Below, piece by piece: positions 28,653 to 39,899 of a stretch of DNA of 64,000 bases; the first letter of the stretch is position 1; every line of letters starts with the position of its first letter. This DNA comes from Erodium maritimum (lineage: Eukaryota; Streptophyta; Magnoliopsida; Geraniales; Geraniaceae), in assembly GCA_963921825.1 (NCBI GenBank), contig OY997593.1, positions 51,506,039-51,570,038 of the forward strand, read 5' to 3'. The translations under genes were made by a program, and so were the position numbers. A model generated the notes under the pieces. The model saw nothing but the letters and a program-made list of their open reading frames with translations. It was not told where the DNA came from and searched no databases.

Positions 28653-30314
28653 TACAATGAGTGTAATGCGGTTGCCCAAAGGTCTATTGGAGAAGATGAA
28701 TGAGGCTTTGGCCCGGTTTTGGTGGAAATCATCAGGAGGGGATGGGAAGGGACTTATCTGGCAGTCATGGACGACTATGTCCCGGCCTAAGGAGGAGAGG
28801 GGGTCTGGGTTTCAAGAATATGCATGACTTTAACTCAGCACTTTTGGGTAAGCAACTCTGGAGACTTCTCCTGGATGATTCTACTTTGGTTGCAAGGGTG
28901 TTAAAAGCTAAGTACTATCCGGAATCCTCGGTCTTGGACGTGGTCCGGAAACCTAACCAGAGCTTTGTCTGGAAAAGTCTATTATCAGCTCAAGAGTTGA
29001 TTAGAGGGGGGGCGCGAAGGTCGATTGGACCTGGGACTTCTACTATGATCGGCCTTCAGCCGTGGCTAGTTGGGGTCGAGCCGAGAATCCGGTCAGCGAG
29101 GGTAGATCTAGCTACAACACCGGTATCGGATCTCATGGTACCACACAAACGTCGATGGGACGTAGACAAGATCAAACAAATGTTTGATGCAGACGACCAA
29201 AGGGCCATCTTGGCAGTTCCGGTGAGCAATTCTGCAGTATCGGACTCTTGGAACTGGACGGGGGATTACCTTGGACAGTATACGGTAAAGGCGGCATATG
29301 AGATGTGTCAACAAGACCAAGCCGCCTTCCAGCCTCAAACGGACATCTGGACACGAATATGGAAATTAGAGGTCCTGCCAAAAGTGCGGACGTTTCTCTG
29401 GAGAACGTGCTCAGGATATCTTCAGGTCGCAGTGAATCTCAGGCGCAAACAGGTGGCAATGGAGGCGGGGTGTCCGGTCTGCTCAGGGGCGGAGGAATCA
29501 GAGCTTCATCTGCTGGTACAATGTCCGTTGCTGGCAGAATGTTGGGCTAAATCGGGGTTGAACACCCCCCAGGACGCTCACTCGATGTCTGAATGGTTAC
29601 AGAGAACTCTGAGCAGTAATCCCTCGGCGAGTGGAGGTCTGATTGGCTGCATTCTATGGGAGGTGTGGAAAGCTAGGAATAAGATGGTCTGGGAACAATC
29701 AACCCAGCAGGCGGCTTCGATCTTTCAAATAGTCTTCCACTTACAAGCTGGTTGGCTCGAAGCTATGAAGCAGAAACGCCAGAGTCAGGTTAAACCAGGA
29801 AATGACCAACCCAAAGCGGCAGACAGGTGGGATTTGTCGGCTCAAGGGGTGTGGGCAATAAATACTGATAGTGCGCTCTTCGCGGCAGCAAACTTGATGG
29901 GGACAGGTTGGATAGGGAGGGACGGTCGGGGGGGGGGGGGGGGTCATAGCGGCTTGGTCGACTTCTTTCCATGGGCCCCAGAACCCGGGTCTAGTGGAGG
30001 CGTATGCTATCAGGGATGCGCTGACTTGGCTTAGGCAACATCCTTCTTAGAGGGCGGTCGTGAGAAGCGATTGCAAGGTCATAATGGATATGGTCAAGAA
30101 AAGAGGAAGACTTATATCTCCTCTAGGGACAATTATCACTGATTGTATTTCCCTATTAACTACACTCGAGTACGTGCAACTCGTCTTTGTGAAACGGACA
30201 GTGAACAAAGCAGCTCATTGGCTAGCCAGGGCGGCTTGTTCTTCCCCTGTCTGGAATTGGTCCGGGGGTCATATCCCTGAGCCTCTTCAAAATATCCTTC
30301 TTGTCGATATTTAA
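28653..30314 (+). pseudogene. LINE zf-RVT and RNase H domains
   Basis: The first 150 bp (M-R-L-P-K-G-L-L-E-K-M-N-E-A-L-A-R-F-W-W) continue the reverse transcriptase in one frame. After a frameshift near 28800 the frame 28700-30034 reads G-F-K-N-M-H-D-F-N-S-A-L-L-G-K-Q-L-W. The zf-RVT region follows (W-x-x-x-V-L-P-K-V-R-T-F-L-W-R-T at about 29367; C-P-V-C and H-L-L-V-Q-C at about 29474-29525). RNase H starts with W-A-I-N-T-D-S-A-L-F (about 29850). A run of G at 29928-29942 causes a shift to another frame, then 30060-30314 gives R-S-D-C-K-V-I-M-D and the end F-V-K-R-T-V-N-K-A-A-H-W-L-A-R. Confidence 0.85.
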
Positions 30315-30350
30315 ATAAAATACTACATTATCTCTCAGAAAAGAAAAAAA

Positions 30351-31140
30351 AATCAGATTATATGAATAAACAAATGATAAAATGCACAACCATATTTTTG
30401 GAGGGAAACTGTTGCCTTTTCGGTTAGTAGATTGGGTTACTGTAGAAACCCGGCAGTTAAGCTACAAAACGTCATCAGAAGTTGACGTTTCCTTCTATGA
30501 GTGGATGGCCACTTACAACTTACGGCGTGAAACTAGAATTAGGTTTCTTCGAGAGTGACCGACAAACAACCAAAAACCGTTACTGTACGTGGCGGCTTTA
30601 GAGGTTGTCTAGGGATTTGGATTGACAGGTGTCCGGTGGATAACGACTCCCGGCTATTTTTAGCAACGGCTATCAGCAGATATGGAGTGGCCTGTTTGGG
30701 TCACATTTGGGGCTTTCTAGCTCCTAATTCTAATTAATAACGCTCCACCGACTTATCTGTGCACGATCATGGTTCTATGAATTTCAATGCACGTAAAGAA
30801 GATCTTTTCATTTTTGAACTAAGAATGACACGTATACTACAATGATGTATACATACGTGCGTGCCAATATGCAAAGTTTTGATGATTTAATTATGATTCT
30901 TGATAGGTGAGGTTGGTTGACTACTACTTTAGCCTAGATCGTGATTTTATTCAGAAAAATTAGGCTCTCGGCTCTGAAATCCAAATTACATCCCGGATTA
31001 ACAAATTGCAGTTAAATTATTCCTAAGAAAATCACGGTTATAGATAAGGTGAATGAGTTTTACGATGTATTATCCGGCAAACACTACGAGAATTTTTTGT
31101 TGGGAATAATTGATAGTTGCATTAAGATGATAAAAGAGGC
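30351..31140. other. Unrecognised sequence
   Basis: No gene is recognised. A 60-codon frame at 30555-30737 (GFRGCLGIWIDRCPVD) has no family I can name and is probably chance. The rest is AT-rich. Confidence 0.3.
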
Positions 31141-32890
31141 ATTATAGTAGTCACGGTCCTTAAGGAGTCATTAATCCAAAAACTTTAAGACAAGAAAATC
31201 GGTCTTATAACAGACGGTTGTGATAAACAAGATTCAAAACTAAAATAAAGATTGAAACAAAAACTAGAACAATAATAAAAACCAAATGACCCAAACTGTC
31301 AAGAACTTCTCAAAGTAGTGTCTAAACGCTGCTTGATCACTGTTTTCCAAAAACTCTTTTCATCGTGATGTGGGCAACCGAATTTGAACTTGACGGTCTG
31401 ATATCGGGAGGTACGACTTTGACCAGGGACTCCTCCCAAGTAGGTCCCTGAAGCCATGGATACCTATCACCCTTCATGATGGGGCTGCTTCCCAGCCCTC
31501 ACATGATCTTCACGCGACTCCCCTGTAGTATCTCTTTTTTGTCCCGGTAGGCCTAAGGGTCTTTTGGTGGGAATGACAACTTCCTAGATGGGCAGACCGA
31601 AGGAGGCCTATCTCTGAAGAGTATCCAGGCCCTCAAGGGCAAGGCTTGACCCCGGACCGACCTTAAGTCCCGAGATACGGTTTGGCTATCGTGTTTGAGG
31701 CTACAAGGGGGCCCTTCCGCCGAGACGACCGGACCTTAAGTATCGTGTCCGAGGTCAGTGGTGTGAACCCCGACGGTGGCAGTGGTGCTTCCATACCCCC
31801 AATCAGTGACGTACATCATCTCCAGCTTGGTGGACTTGAACTCTAGGATTGAATCATTGAACCGGGGTGTCCTTCGCACCCCACATTCGCAATCCCGGAC
31901 CATATGTATGATTCTACCATAGTTGAAGCAAAAGGCTAGAAGGCGTTCATAGGTCAGGGTAACCCTTACTGGGTTCGTGAACTCTCGAAACCGCATGATC
32001 ATGGTACGTCGAAAAGGGCGGTGAAAGTCCATTCAGGATATGAACACGTACTGTTCCTCCCCAACACATGCCCTACTAATCATAAGGGGCATCCACGTAC
32101 TCTCCCAGTGTAGCCCCTATCACTTCCCTGTTAGCCCTGGTCCAAACAGAGGGGCAGTATTCCCCGGGCATTCACCCACAATTGGATGCGGTCCAACCAA
32201 GGGAGGTCCCAAGCCATCGGGTTGACTATCTCACCGAGAAACAACAGGTGATCGTGGAAGCACCACGACTCATTACTCCAAATCCAATACCTAGCCTCTT
32301 AGGACGCGAAGTAGAACACAAAGGTCCCTAGTTCCAGGTCTTTGACCACCAAACCCGTGGTCGAGCGACCCCATGCACGCATAATGATCATATAATGGAC
32401 TCCTTCTGGGGCGGGTTGGAGGAAATTAGACGTCCCACCATACCATATTGGAGACGAGCAAATACCAGAGGATCCACCAGAGTGTAGGGCACCACAATCT
32501 TCATCTCTTCATCCTTGGAGAGATAGTATGTAGAGAAAATGGTCTGGAGATCCCTCATTGACGATGGAGGAATAGGTGGAGTCGGAACCCTCGCGTGGGT
32601 TACTTCCGTTGGGGCCACCGGAATAGATTGAGTAAGAACTCTAGCTGTCACACCAATCCCCAAAATAGGACCATCATGGATTAGAGAGGTCCCCGTTAGT
32701 ACCTGTGATAAAGACTGGATGAGAGGCTTTAGTGGACGGCCTCGCTTCACCTTCGTTGTGGTCTTGTCTAGTGGTGCGACTCCAAGAGAGAAAATAACAA
32801 GCGCCTAATCGACAATCAATGGAGGACTAGAAGGGAGAAGCAAGGCTGATGATGGTGGCGGCGTGGTGGAAAAGTTGACGAGGAAGCTTT

Positions 32891-35661
32891 TGTCACGCCC
32901 CAAATCCGGTATTGACCGGACCCGAGATGCGACTTAAGGAATTTTAAATAATAACAATTTAAAAACTTGAAGTTCGATAACGGTAAATAAAATAGTTCAA
33001 AGGTATTAGAATTTCTGAGTCCTACGCTCAGTAAAATACATAAGTCCGAAATAACCGTTCGTCACTACGAAAATAATAAATAAGCATAGACCCGGACCCT
33101 CGCTAGCCCCATGCTCTACGATGTCCTCAACTCCAAGTCATGACCACTACCTGTAGAAAAACACGGTAAAATAGGGGGGTAAGCTTGACGCTCAGTAGGG
33201 AAAACCGTCAAACCACCTTATCTCGAAGTCACCCAAATGCAGTCCCATACTTAAAAATATAATAAAGGTTTTAACACAAAACGACCTTGAACCAAATAAA
33301 AGTCAATAACCCTATTTAAACTCGGCTACTCAATGTCCAACTATACCAACACCGATTCATAACCCAATTTAAAGATAAACCCATTTTTAATCCCGACGTT
33401 TACCCGACCACCCATACTAGCTTCAGCTCAACACCATCCAATCGCCTAAGGCACACAACGAAAGGAACAATCCAATTCAGACATCTAATTACGTTTTTAA
33501 ACTAACTTTTTAACGATTAAAAAGAGAAAATGACAACGAGACATATAATCAACTTAACCAATCTTCACTTTACCTGACCATAACTGTCCCGAGATTCCAC
33601 ATCCCAAGCCCCTACACAAACGACTTAAGGACAACCACAAATACAACACTTTAAATTATTCGGAAGCCACACACATGAATTCACCAAAAGACAAACAAAT
33701 CGAGTCATTCACGCTCACACGCAACTCATAACAAAGAAGAACACCCAAAGTCAAAACACGACAGTACTCAGTCAATTCAAAGCAATTCAAAATGAAACGG
33801 CCCGTAGCCATCGCACGGTCTAGGGAGCAACCCTCTCGGCCCGGCGTAACCGCACGCAACTTCCCTAACACAAAGTCAGGATATGCGGTCGACCTCATCG
33901 CGGACACAACGTTTTACCGATCGACGGAAGGCAGGGAAATCGCCTCTTCGCGGCCTCGTCACTCGCGGTGGTCAACACAGCGTTTTACCGAGTGCTAGTC
34001 GGAAGGTAGGGAAATCACCTCTTCGCAGGACACAGCGTTTTACCGACTCCTAGTCGGAAGGTAGGGAAACCACCTTTCTCATGTAACCCAAGTACCCCAA
34101 CTACAATACCCTATTGATTACACGCCAGAAGGTACGATACACCTGACGGAAGTACTTCTCTCACAGTTTACCGGCCGCGCATCAAAACAATCGATATCAC
34201 ACTCACAAACAGGATCACAACATATGTCAACAACCACCACAGCCAATAGGTACATGCTCACAATCACAACCACACTCACAATCACAATCACGTCGGTCTA
34301 TCACTCACCTGACCATTTCACAACCAATGATTTATATCTCCACAAACACGGCACACTTGCTCACGTACAGTCAAAACATGCAACACCGAATATAATATCT
34401 CGACCCTTAAATTACACTCACAACTGTTCCGTACTGACCATCACTTACCGACACCCTCTCGGACACACACTTAATACAACTATCACATAACAGTCACAAT
34501 CACTTTCACAACCACAGTCATACTTCAATAATAACACCGCCAACAGGCACATATCATCACTTACTGATACCACCCTCCACGTGGTTACCCCACCGGCTTA
34601 ACCGATATCCCCGACATTCCCAATCCAATATATCAAGTAAAATAGGGAAAAGCACTCAAATCACTAATCATGCGTTCTCTAGTCAATTCTACTCGTTTTC
34701 GTGTTCGTTAATTATTAACCGTTCAAACATCAAGGCATACACAGATACATTCAGCACACAAGTCCTACGGGCGCGACATGGCCCGATTCTACCAGCACAG
34801 CAATTCCCAAGACAGAAATCGTAAATGTTCGCAGTTGATACGTCTACGCTATTTGTTCGTTTCCTATATGCATACTAGTTCTTTAGCCGGTTTATTAGGT
34901 TTCCTTATATGCACTTTAGTAAAACCGTAATAAAGCGGGTTCGAGGTAATCCCTACCTCTTGAAGAGTCGACCGTTGCGTCTCCTAGTTGTTGACGTCCG
35001 GGCCTACCTCCGGTCTTCTCCGTGCTCGGGGTAAAGGCCGTCACTACTACGTGGGTCCGGTACGGCGAGGCTCGAAAACACGAAAGCGTCCCATGTTTTG
35101 GTCGAATCGACGAGGAAAGAAGAGAGGAGGGAAAGGGTTTCAGGGTTGCGATGTTGCTGGAGACGAGGGGAGTTCTGGGTACGAGTGGAGAAGGTGAAGG
35201 CCGGGCGAGGAGGGAGAGCTCACCGGCGATCTGTTTCGAAGGAAGGAGAAGAGGAAGAGGGGGGTGGGTTCGATGGGTTTTGGTATGTCCGGAGAAGAGA
35301 GGGAGTCGAGGAGGCAGATGCACAAACCGGAGATGCTGAGACTCCGGCGTCGGCTGGATCTGAATCGCGTGCGAGCGAGACGGAAGGAGGAAGACGCGTG
35401 ACTCGGGAAACGCGCGAGAAATGACGACACGAGGGTCGAGCTTGGGTTTTGTTCAAAACCCTAAGGCCTGGCTTCTTTTGGGCTCGTGCGGACTGGAACT
35501 TGGGCCTGCTCTGGCTCGACCCAATTCCACGTCTGGGCTGGCGCAAGGCCTGATCTGTTCCCTTTCTTCCCTTTTTTATTTCAATTAAAAAAAACAAACT
35601 CGTTCTCAACCTCGACGTTAAAACTTGATAATTTAAATATCAAAATTTCCCGATCTTTACA
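32891..35661 (+). mobile_element. Solo LTR 4 of the TGTCACGCCCC family (2771 bp)
   Basis: Starts TGTCACGCCCCAAATCCGG and ends CCCGATCTTTACA. The perfect 5-bp duplication GCTTT lies at 32886-32890 and 35662-35666. It contains the family's CCTGTAGAAAAA block and GCTCAGTAGG (about 33195). A three-copy repeat with ACAGCGTTTTACCGA and GGAAGG(C/T)AGGGAAA lies at about 33910-34070. On the opposite strand near its 3' end are AGGCCCAAG and CCTTAGGGTTTTG motifs (about 35450-35510), the antisense module seen in LTRs 1 and 2. It is inserted into the LINE ORF1 leader. Confidence 0.9.
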
Positions 35662-35837
35662 GCTTTCAACACTCGCTTTTTCCTTACCCGAATAGACGTA
35701 CGAACCTAGAGGGAGGCTTCAGGAGCATAATAAGGGGGTTGGATATTGCTTCCCAACTGGTGGTAGAGTGGACGTATCAAGGGCCAGTGGCGACGATACG
35801 ACAAATAAGGTGACAGGAAACAGAGCAGACACGGAAG

Positions 35838-35900
35838 AGAAAGTAGGGTTAGAGTTAGGGTTAGGGTTATGGTTAGGGAAGAGCTAGGGTTAGCGTTAAA
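35838..35900 (-). repeat. Degenerate TTAGGG-type tract in a LINE leader
   Basis: The plus strand reads GTTAGAGTTAGGGTTAGGGT and further GGTTAGGG and TAGGGTTAG words. On the minus strand this is CCCTAACCCTAA-rich leader sequence at the 5' end of the LINE relic. It is not the plant TTTAGGG telomere repeat and is only about 60 bp. Confidence 0.7.
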
Positions 35901-36059
35901 GATGACTTTAGAGAAAGGACACACGACTCAGAGCGTGGAGATTTTTTATTTACAATTTTCAATATCTAGTGTTTTGGTTACACTCATTTTTCTTTTTTTA
36001 TTTCCTTAAGAAAAAGAAAACAGTATAAGAATTAGTTAAGGTAATATGTTTGTAGTTAA

Positions 36060-37140
36060 AATATGAAGAAAAAAATGGTACTGCCCCCTACTGCTTGCAC
36101 TTCCCCGCCTGTCACCGTCCTCATCCCGCACCCCGTGGACTTCCTCGTTGTCGTTTCGGTCGGAGCCGTGCTCATACCGGGCGACCTCCACTTGCCCTTC
36201 TTTCCTCCTCCTCCTACCTGCTCCGGCCAGGTTCCCCCTCCCACGAACAGACCCCCACCCTCTGTCAAGCTCCGGCCTCCACGACGACCAATTTGCTGCT
36301 CTCCTCTAGCAAAACCTACCTCCCCCACGGCTTGTTTCGACTTTCCCCCCTCCCTCAGGCCAGTCCTAGACTGCACAACAGTCAGATCCGTCGCCACGAC
36401 GGTCAGATCCACCGCCAGAGTGACCAGATCTATTGGCTACCGCCCACCTCACTTCCGCCCTCTCTTACCGAAGACAACCAAAACAGACCGTCAGCCCTTC
36501 CCCTCCGAATCCAGTTTCCATCGATGACGACTCGACTATCTCTCGCAGAGCCTCTTTGCCACGTTCTTCCTCCGGCCAGACGGTCATATCTGAGCCTAGC
36601 TTATATCGGAACAATGCAGTCACGCGTTCAGTTGTGCACCTTCTTTTTGTGTTTACCCAACCAGTCCCGTACACCAGCCCCTAGCGGATCGGATCTGCAC
36701 CCGCCCCTAGCGGATCGGATCTGCACCCGCCGGTGCCGTCCACCTCAACTCGACCCCAAGCCCACACATCAGAGGCCGGTCGCGAGTAGTCTTTGTTTGT
36801 CATTGTTGTTTATTTTGTTTACTATTTATTTGGTTTTCGTTTTTCCTCCCTGTCGAAATCTCATATATCCGGTAGGTGTGGTTGTTGCCTCTGGTGGCGT
36901 GTCTGGTCGGGATTCTTTATCAGTGGACCTCTTCGGAGAGCCGATAGGGAAGACCGACCCAGCAATAGTTTTTATCTAGGCGTCGCATCACCCGTCTCGA
37001 GAGCTATTCATCTTGCTGGTTGCTCCTCGTGTTCCCAAAAACGACCAACAAATACAACGCTAATTTCATTTGTTATATGTTTGGTTTATAAAGTTTGTTA
37101 AATTATTAATAAATCTTTCTTTTTTCAAAAAATAAAAAAG
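36060..37140 (+). other. GC-rich retroposon-like segment, unclassified
   Basis: Long overlapping frames (36063-36527, 36095-36979) are Pro/Ser/Arg rich and look like GC-rich leader sequence rather than a conserved protein. A 28-bp unit (CTAGCGGATCGGATCTGCAC and CCGCCC) is doubled at about 36680-36735. The right end turns AT-rich and finishes with TTTTTTCAAAAAATAAAAAA. I found no convincing target duplication. It could be a truncated LINE leader. Confidence 0.3.
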
Positions 37141-37696
37141 TATCCACAAACAAGAAAGAAAAAGCTTCTTTCCTCCCCTCTGGCATTTCCAAAAACCATA
37201 GCAATATGATCAATTTTGGTAAAATGATATTATCTTAAACCACACCATTGTGATCACATATGCTGAAAGTTTCACTCATTCGGACATTGTTGAGGGACCC
37301 AATGATATATCACCGCATCTTACTTTTGTTTGCTTCTTTTTTGCAATTTACAAGGTGAGTATAAAATCCCTAACAAGCCGGGCATTGGGGCATATAGATA
37401 ATGATTTATCCATGAATTCTGAAATCAAACACCACTAAAACTATTATACATGGTTCGTAGCCGCTTGGAATTGTTCCGTCCATTAAAACTTGGACGACAA
37501 CGTTGGATCTTGTGTGAGACCAATCCATCACTTCCACCGCATGCATGTTCTCCGGAATCCTCACATTCACATGAATCAACATCAGCTACTTGTTACTATG
37601 TCTAATTAAGACCAATTTGATGGTCGAGCTACCTTATCCTCAAGATGCGTTGTTTATGTATGTCTCATTGAGCTAGAGATGTACTCCAAATAATAT
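37141..37696. other. Intergenic sequence, nothing recognised
   Basis: A 62-codon frame at 37250-37438 has no family I recognise. The rest is AT-rich. Confidence 0.3.
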
Positions 37697-37705
37697 TACT
37701 AATAA

Positions 37706-38430
37706 GGATAAATTACGTTGACATATCTCGTACTATATATGTTTAACGGATATATATTCCAAAATTGTTTTTAAACGAAAGTATATCACAAACTAACATG
37801 TAGTAACAACATCCCCTTCCATCTATTTTTAGGGCTAGATTTAATTTTGGGGTAACCATGGGTCTTAACCCGGGGTAATTTCTAATAACCCCCTTGAGGT
37901 TTGTTTTGGCGATCCTAATTGGGTTTGACCTTTCATTCCACTTCCCAACTGTGACCGTTCTATTTTTTGCGCAAACTTACATTTTCCGTCTATTTTGACG
38001 ATTCCGTTAAAAATATGCTACTGTGTACGTGACCAACACGTGTCCAAAACCTAATGGAATCCGTTAAAATAGACGGAAATTGTTAGTTTTCGCAAAAAAT
38101 GGTCAAGCGTAGTTGAGAAGTGTAAGAAAATGTCAAGTCTAGTTAGGATCACCAAAACAAACCTCAAGGGGGCTAGGACTCATGGTTTCCCTTTTAAGTT
38201 TGGAGAGAGATTTAGGGTTGAATTCAGGGTTGAAGTTGATTTTAAGATTGTAACACTACGGATAGTTTTGTAATTTCTAAAAAAATGAACAATAAATTGA
38301 CGAAGAAATGGATGAAATGGGGGATGTTGTTACTAAGTGTTACTTCGGGGTATGTTTTCGTTGCGAAATAACTTTGGGGTATTTATCCGTTAAAAACGTA
38401 TAGTACGAGATACGTCAACGTAATTTACCC
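37706..38430. mobile_element. Fold-back MITE with 9-bp TSD (725 bp), with nested inverted repeat
   Basis: Ends GGATAAATTACGTTGACATA... and ...CAACGTAATTTACCC are inverted copies with TCTCGTACTATA and AACGGATA inside. The perfect 9-bp duplication TACTAATAA lies at 37697-37705 and 38431-38439. A second inverted repeat lies inside at about 37850-38200: CCCCCTTGAGGTTTGTTTTG on the left and its complement on the right, with GGTAACCATG and CATGGTTTCCC further out. It is probably another MITE nested within the first. Confidence 0.85.
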
Positions 38431-38439
38431 TACTAATAA

Positions 38440-39450
38440 CGTCCACTAGAGTGGATTGCTCGACCTTAGTTAGTCCAAATAAATAAAGTTAGTATTACAA
38501 ACAAATATCGGTTAATCAGGAGCGATTTGTAAATTCAACATTCGAAAAACACAATAGAAGGACATAGAGAGAAACGGGAGCGATTTGTAACATTGGACAT
38601 TCAAGTCCGTAAGGAAGGACATGGTGGAGTGCCCAAAAGAACACCATGAATTCAGGGTAGTGCATCTCTCTTTCCACACTTTGAATTCCCCCAATTATTC
38701 TAAGAAATGCAATAATTTCCATGTGACTATGGTGTCCCCATGCTCCACCAATTTTTCTATTTATGAACAAAGTTGAACTCCCATGTATTGTTCTTATGAT
38801 CGGATTTTAGATTAAATGGGAATGTTAATTAATTACCACCCATCATATTTTAATCGACCTAGAATTGACGGAGCGGCCACCTCTACATGGAAAGGGGAAC
38901 TTTAATTATTTATCAAACTATATAAAATAAAATAAAATAAAATGACACACATGATTTTTTGAGCACCTAGAGCGATAGATACAGGGGTGTTGCAGTTGTG
39001 TCATTACGGTGCCTCCAACGCCTCCTGCAATGCATCCGCAACGTAGGAGCCGTTGCATCACCACTTATTGCAGCATCTCGTCGATAGAACTTACAACGAT
39101 GGGATGCAACGTTGCAGGTCTAACGGCTAATCGTCGGTCTAATAGCGACGCGACGCATAACATTGCCAAAATTTCAAAAATTCCTAATCTTTTTTATATA
39201 TACACAGTCACCCATGTACAAATTTCACACCCACGGCTAATCGCTGGCCCAATGGATCCAACAATGACATCAACGTATTGAATAGATCAATATTGTTTTT
39301 CCTGGAAGTTCGAAGCTTCGCTCCACTAGTTAAGCTAAGGGTCAAAAGGCATAGAATACACAATCCCTTATTATTTGATAGATGAACTTTATCCTCCTTG
39401 GCTACAATTGTGAAAACCATACTAGCTCCACAAACGGCAAACCAAGGGTG
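38440..39450. other. Intergenic, 5' remains of a Harbinger-like element possible
   Basis: No complete gene. GGGGTGTTGCAGTTGTG at about 38982 resembles a PIF/Harbinger terminal start, and a Pro/Arg-rich frame follows, but neither is convincing. Short ORFs on the minus strand at 38512-38770 are not recognised. Confidence 0.25.
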
Positions 39451-39451
39451 T

Positions 39452-39820
39452 TTTGCTAGAAACCAAGAGGCGGTGAGGAAAGATATCGAACGACCATTTG
39501 GAGTTCTATAAGCTTGCTTTCATATCGTCACTCGTCTGAGTCGAAAGTGGGATAGGAAATTACTCGTAGTGATCATGACTACTTGTATTATCCTGCACAA
39601 TATGATCGATGAGGATCAATGGAGGCCATACCACATTGATTCGTTTGTATATATTGGTGTCCCGACCGCATCGACCCGCATAGGACCACCATCAGCGGTG
39701 AACATCACAAGTATCATGGGCCATAGACCAAGGCTCCAAGATAGATAAGTTCATCACCGGCTTCACAATGACCCCATCAATTACATTTGGGCAAAATATG
39801 GAGATGCCGATCAGAATTAG
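39452..39820 (+). pseudogene. PIF/Harbinger transposase, C-terminal fragment
   Basis: One frame of about 122 codons reads F-A-R-N-Q-E-A-V-R-K-D-I-E-R-P-F-G-V-L, then after a TAA (39509-39511) continues I-V-T-R-L-S-R-K-W-D-R and I-M-T-T-C-I-I-L-H-N-M-I-D-E-D. After a second TAA (39746-39748) it ends H-N-D-P-I-N-Y-I-W-A-K-Y-G-D. These match the family's conserved end (R-K-D-V-E-R-A-F-G-V-L-Q, then C-V-I-L-H-N-M-I). The catalytic Asp residues lie upstream and are missing. It is too broken to appear as a long ORF. Confidence 0.8.
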
Positions 39821-39899
39821 AGTAATATAATGTATTTCATATTTGGTATCAATAAAATTAGTAGTTTGAAAATGGGTTGTTGTGAAATATTAAAAAGTG

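Larger units (their letters stand above)
20585..30350 (+). mobile_element. Plant LINE (L1-type), nested by a solo LTR and a CACTA element
   Basis: Without the two insertions it is about 4.6 kb. Order: leader (20585-20946 and 23912-24079), endonuclease (24080-24866), reverse transcriptase (to 26488), zf-RVT and RNase H (28653-30314), and a short A-rich tail (about 30338-30352). Both insertions are precise, and removing the CACTA with one TSD copy restores the reading frame across I-P-T-Y-T-M-S-V. ORF1 with DUF4283 is not found, so the 5' part is truncated or unusual. A 7-bp ATCAGAT flanks both sides (about 20579 and 30352), a weak target duplication. Confidence 0.85.
31141..35935 (-). pseudogene. 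LINE ORF1 (DUF4283 and zinc knuckle), split by a solo LTR
   Basis: Minus-strand pieces: 31736-32032 holds L-T-Y-E-R-L-L-A-F-C-F-N-Y-G-R, the start of the CCHC knuckle, followed by M-V-R-D-C. Around 32150-32230 there is W-L-D-R-I-Q-L-W-V-N-A-R-G, the DUF4283 end. 32388-32750 covers its N-terminal part. The leader is displaced to 35667-35935 by the solo LTR at 32891-35661. The 3' tail region (31240-31300) resembles the tail of the retroposon at 44501-45775 (AACTAGAACA and AACCAAAT words). No endonuclease or reverse transcriptase. Confidence 0.6.

Noticed and set aside
28446..28703. 85-codon frame crossing the CACTA right end
   Set aside because: It crosses the transposon boundary. The real LINE frame is restored only by excision.
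35838..35900. Interstitial telomere tract
   Set aside because: It is short, degenerate, TTAGGG rather than the plant TTTAGGG, and located in the leader of a LINE relic where teloboxes are common.
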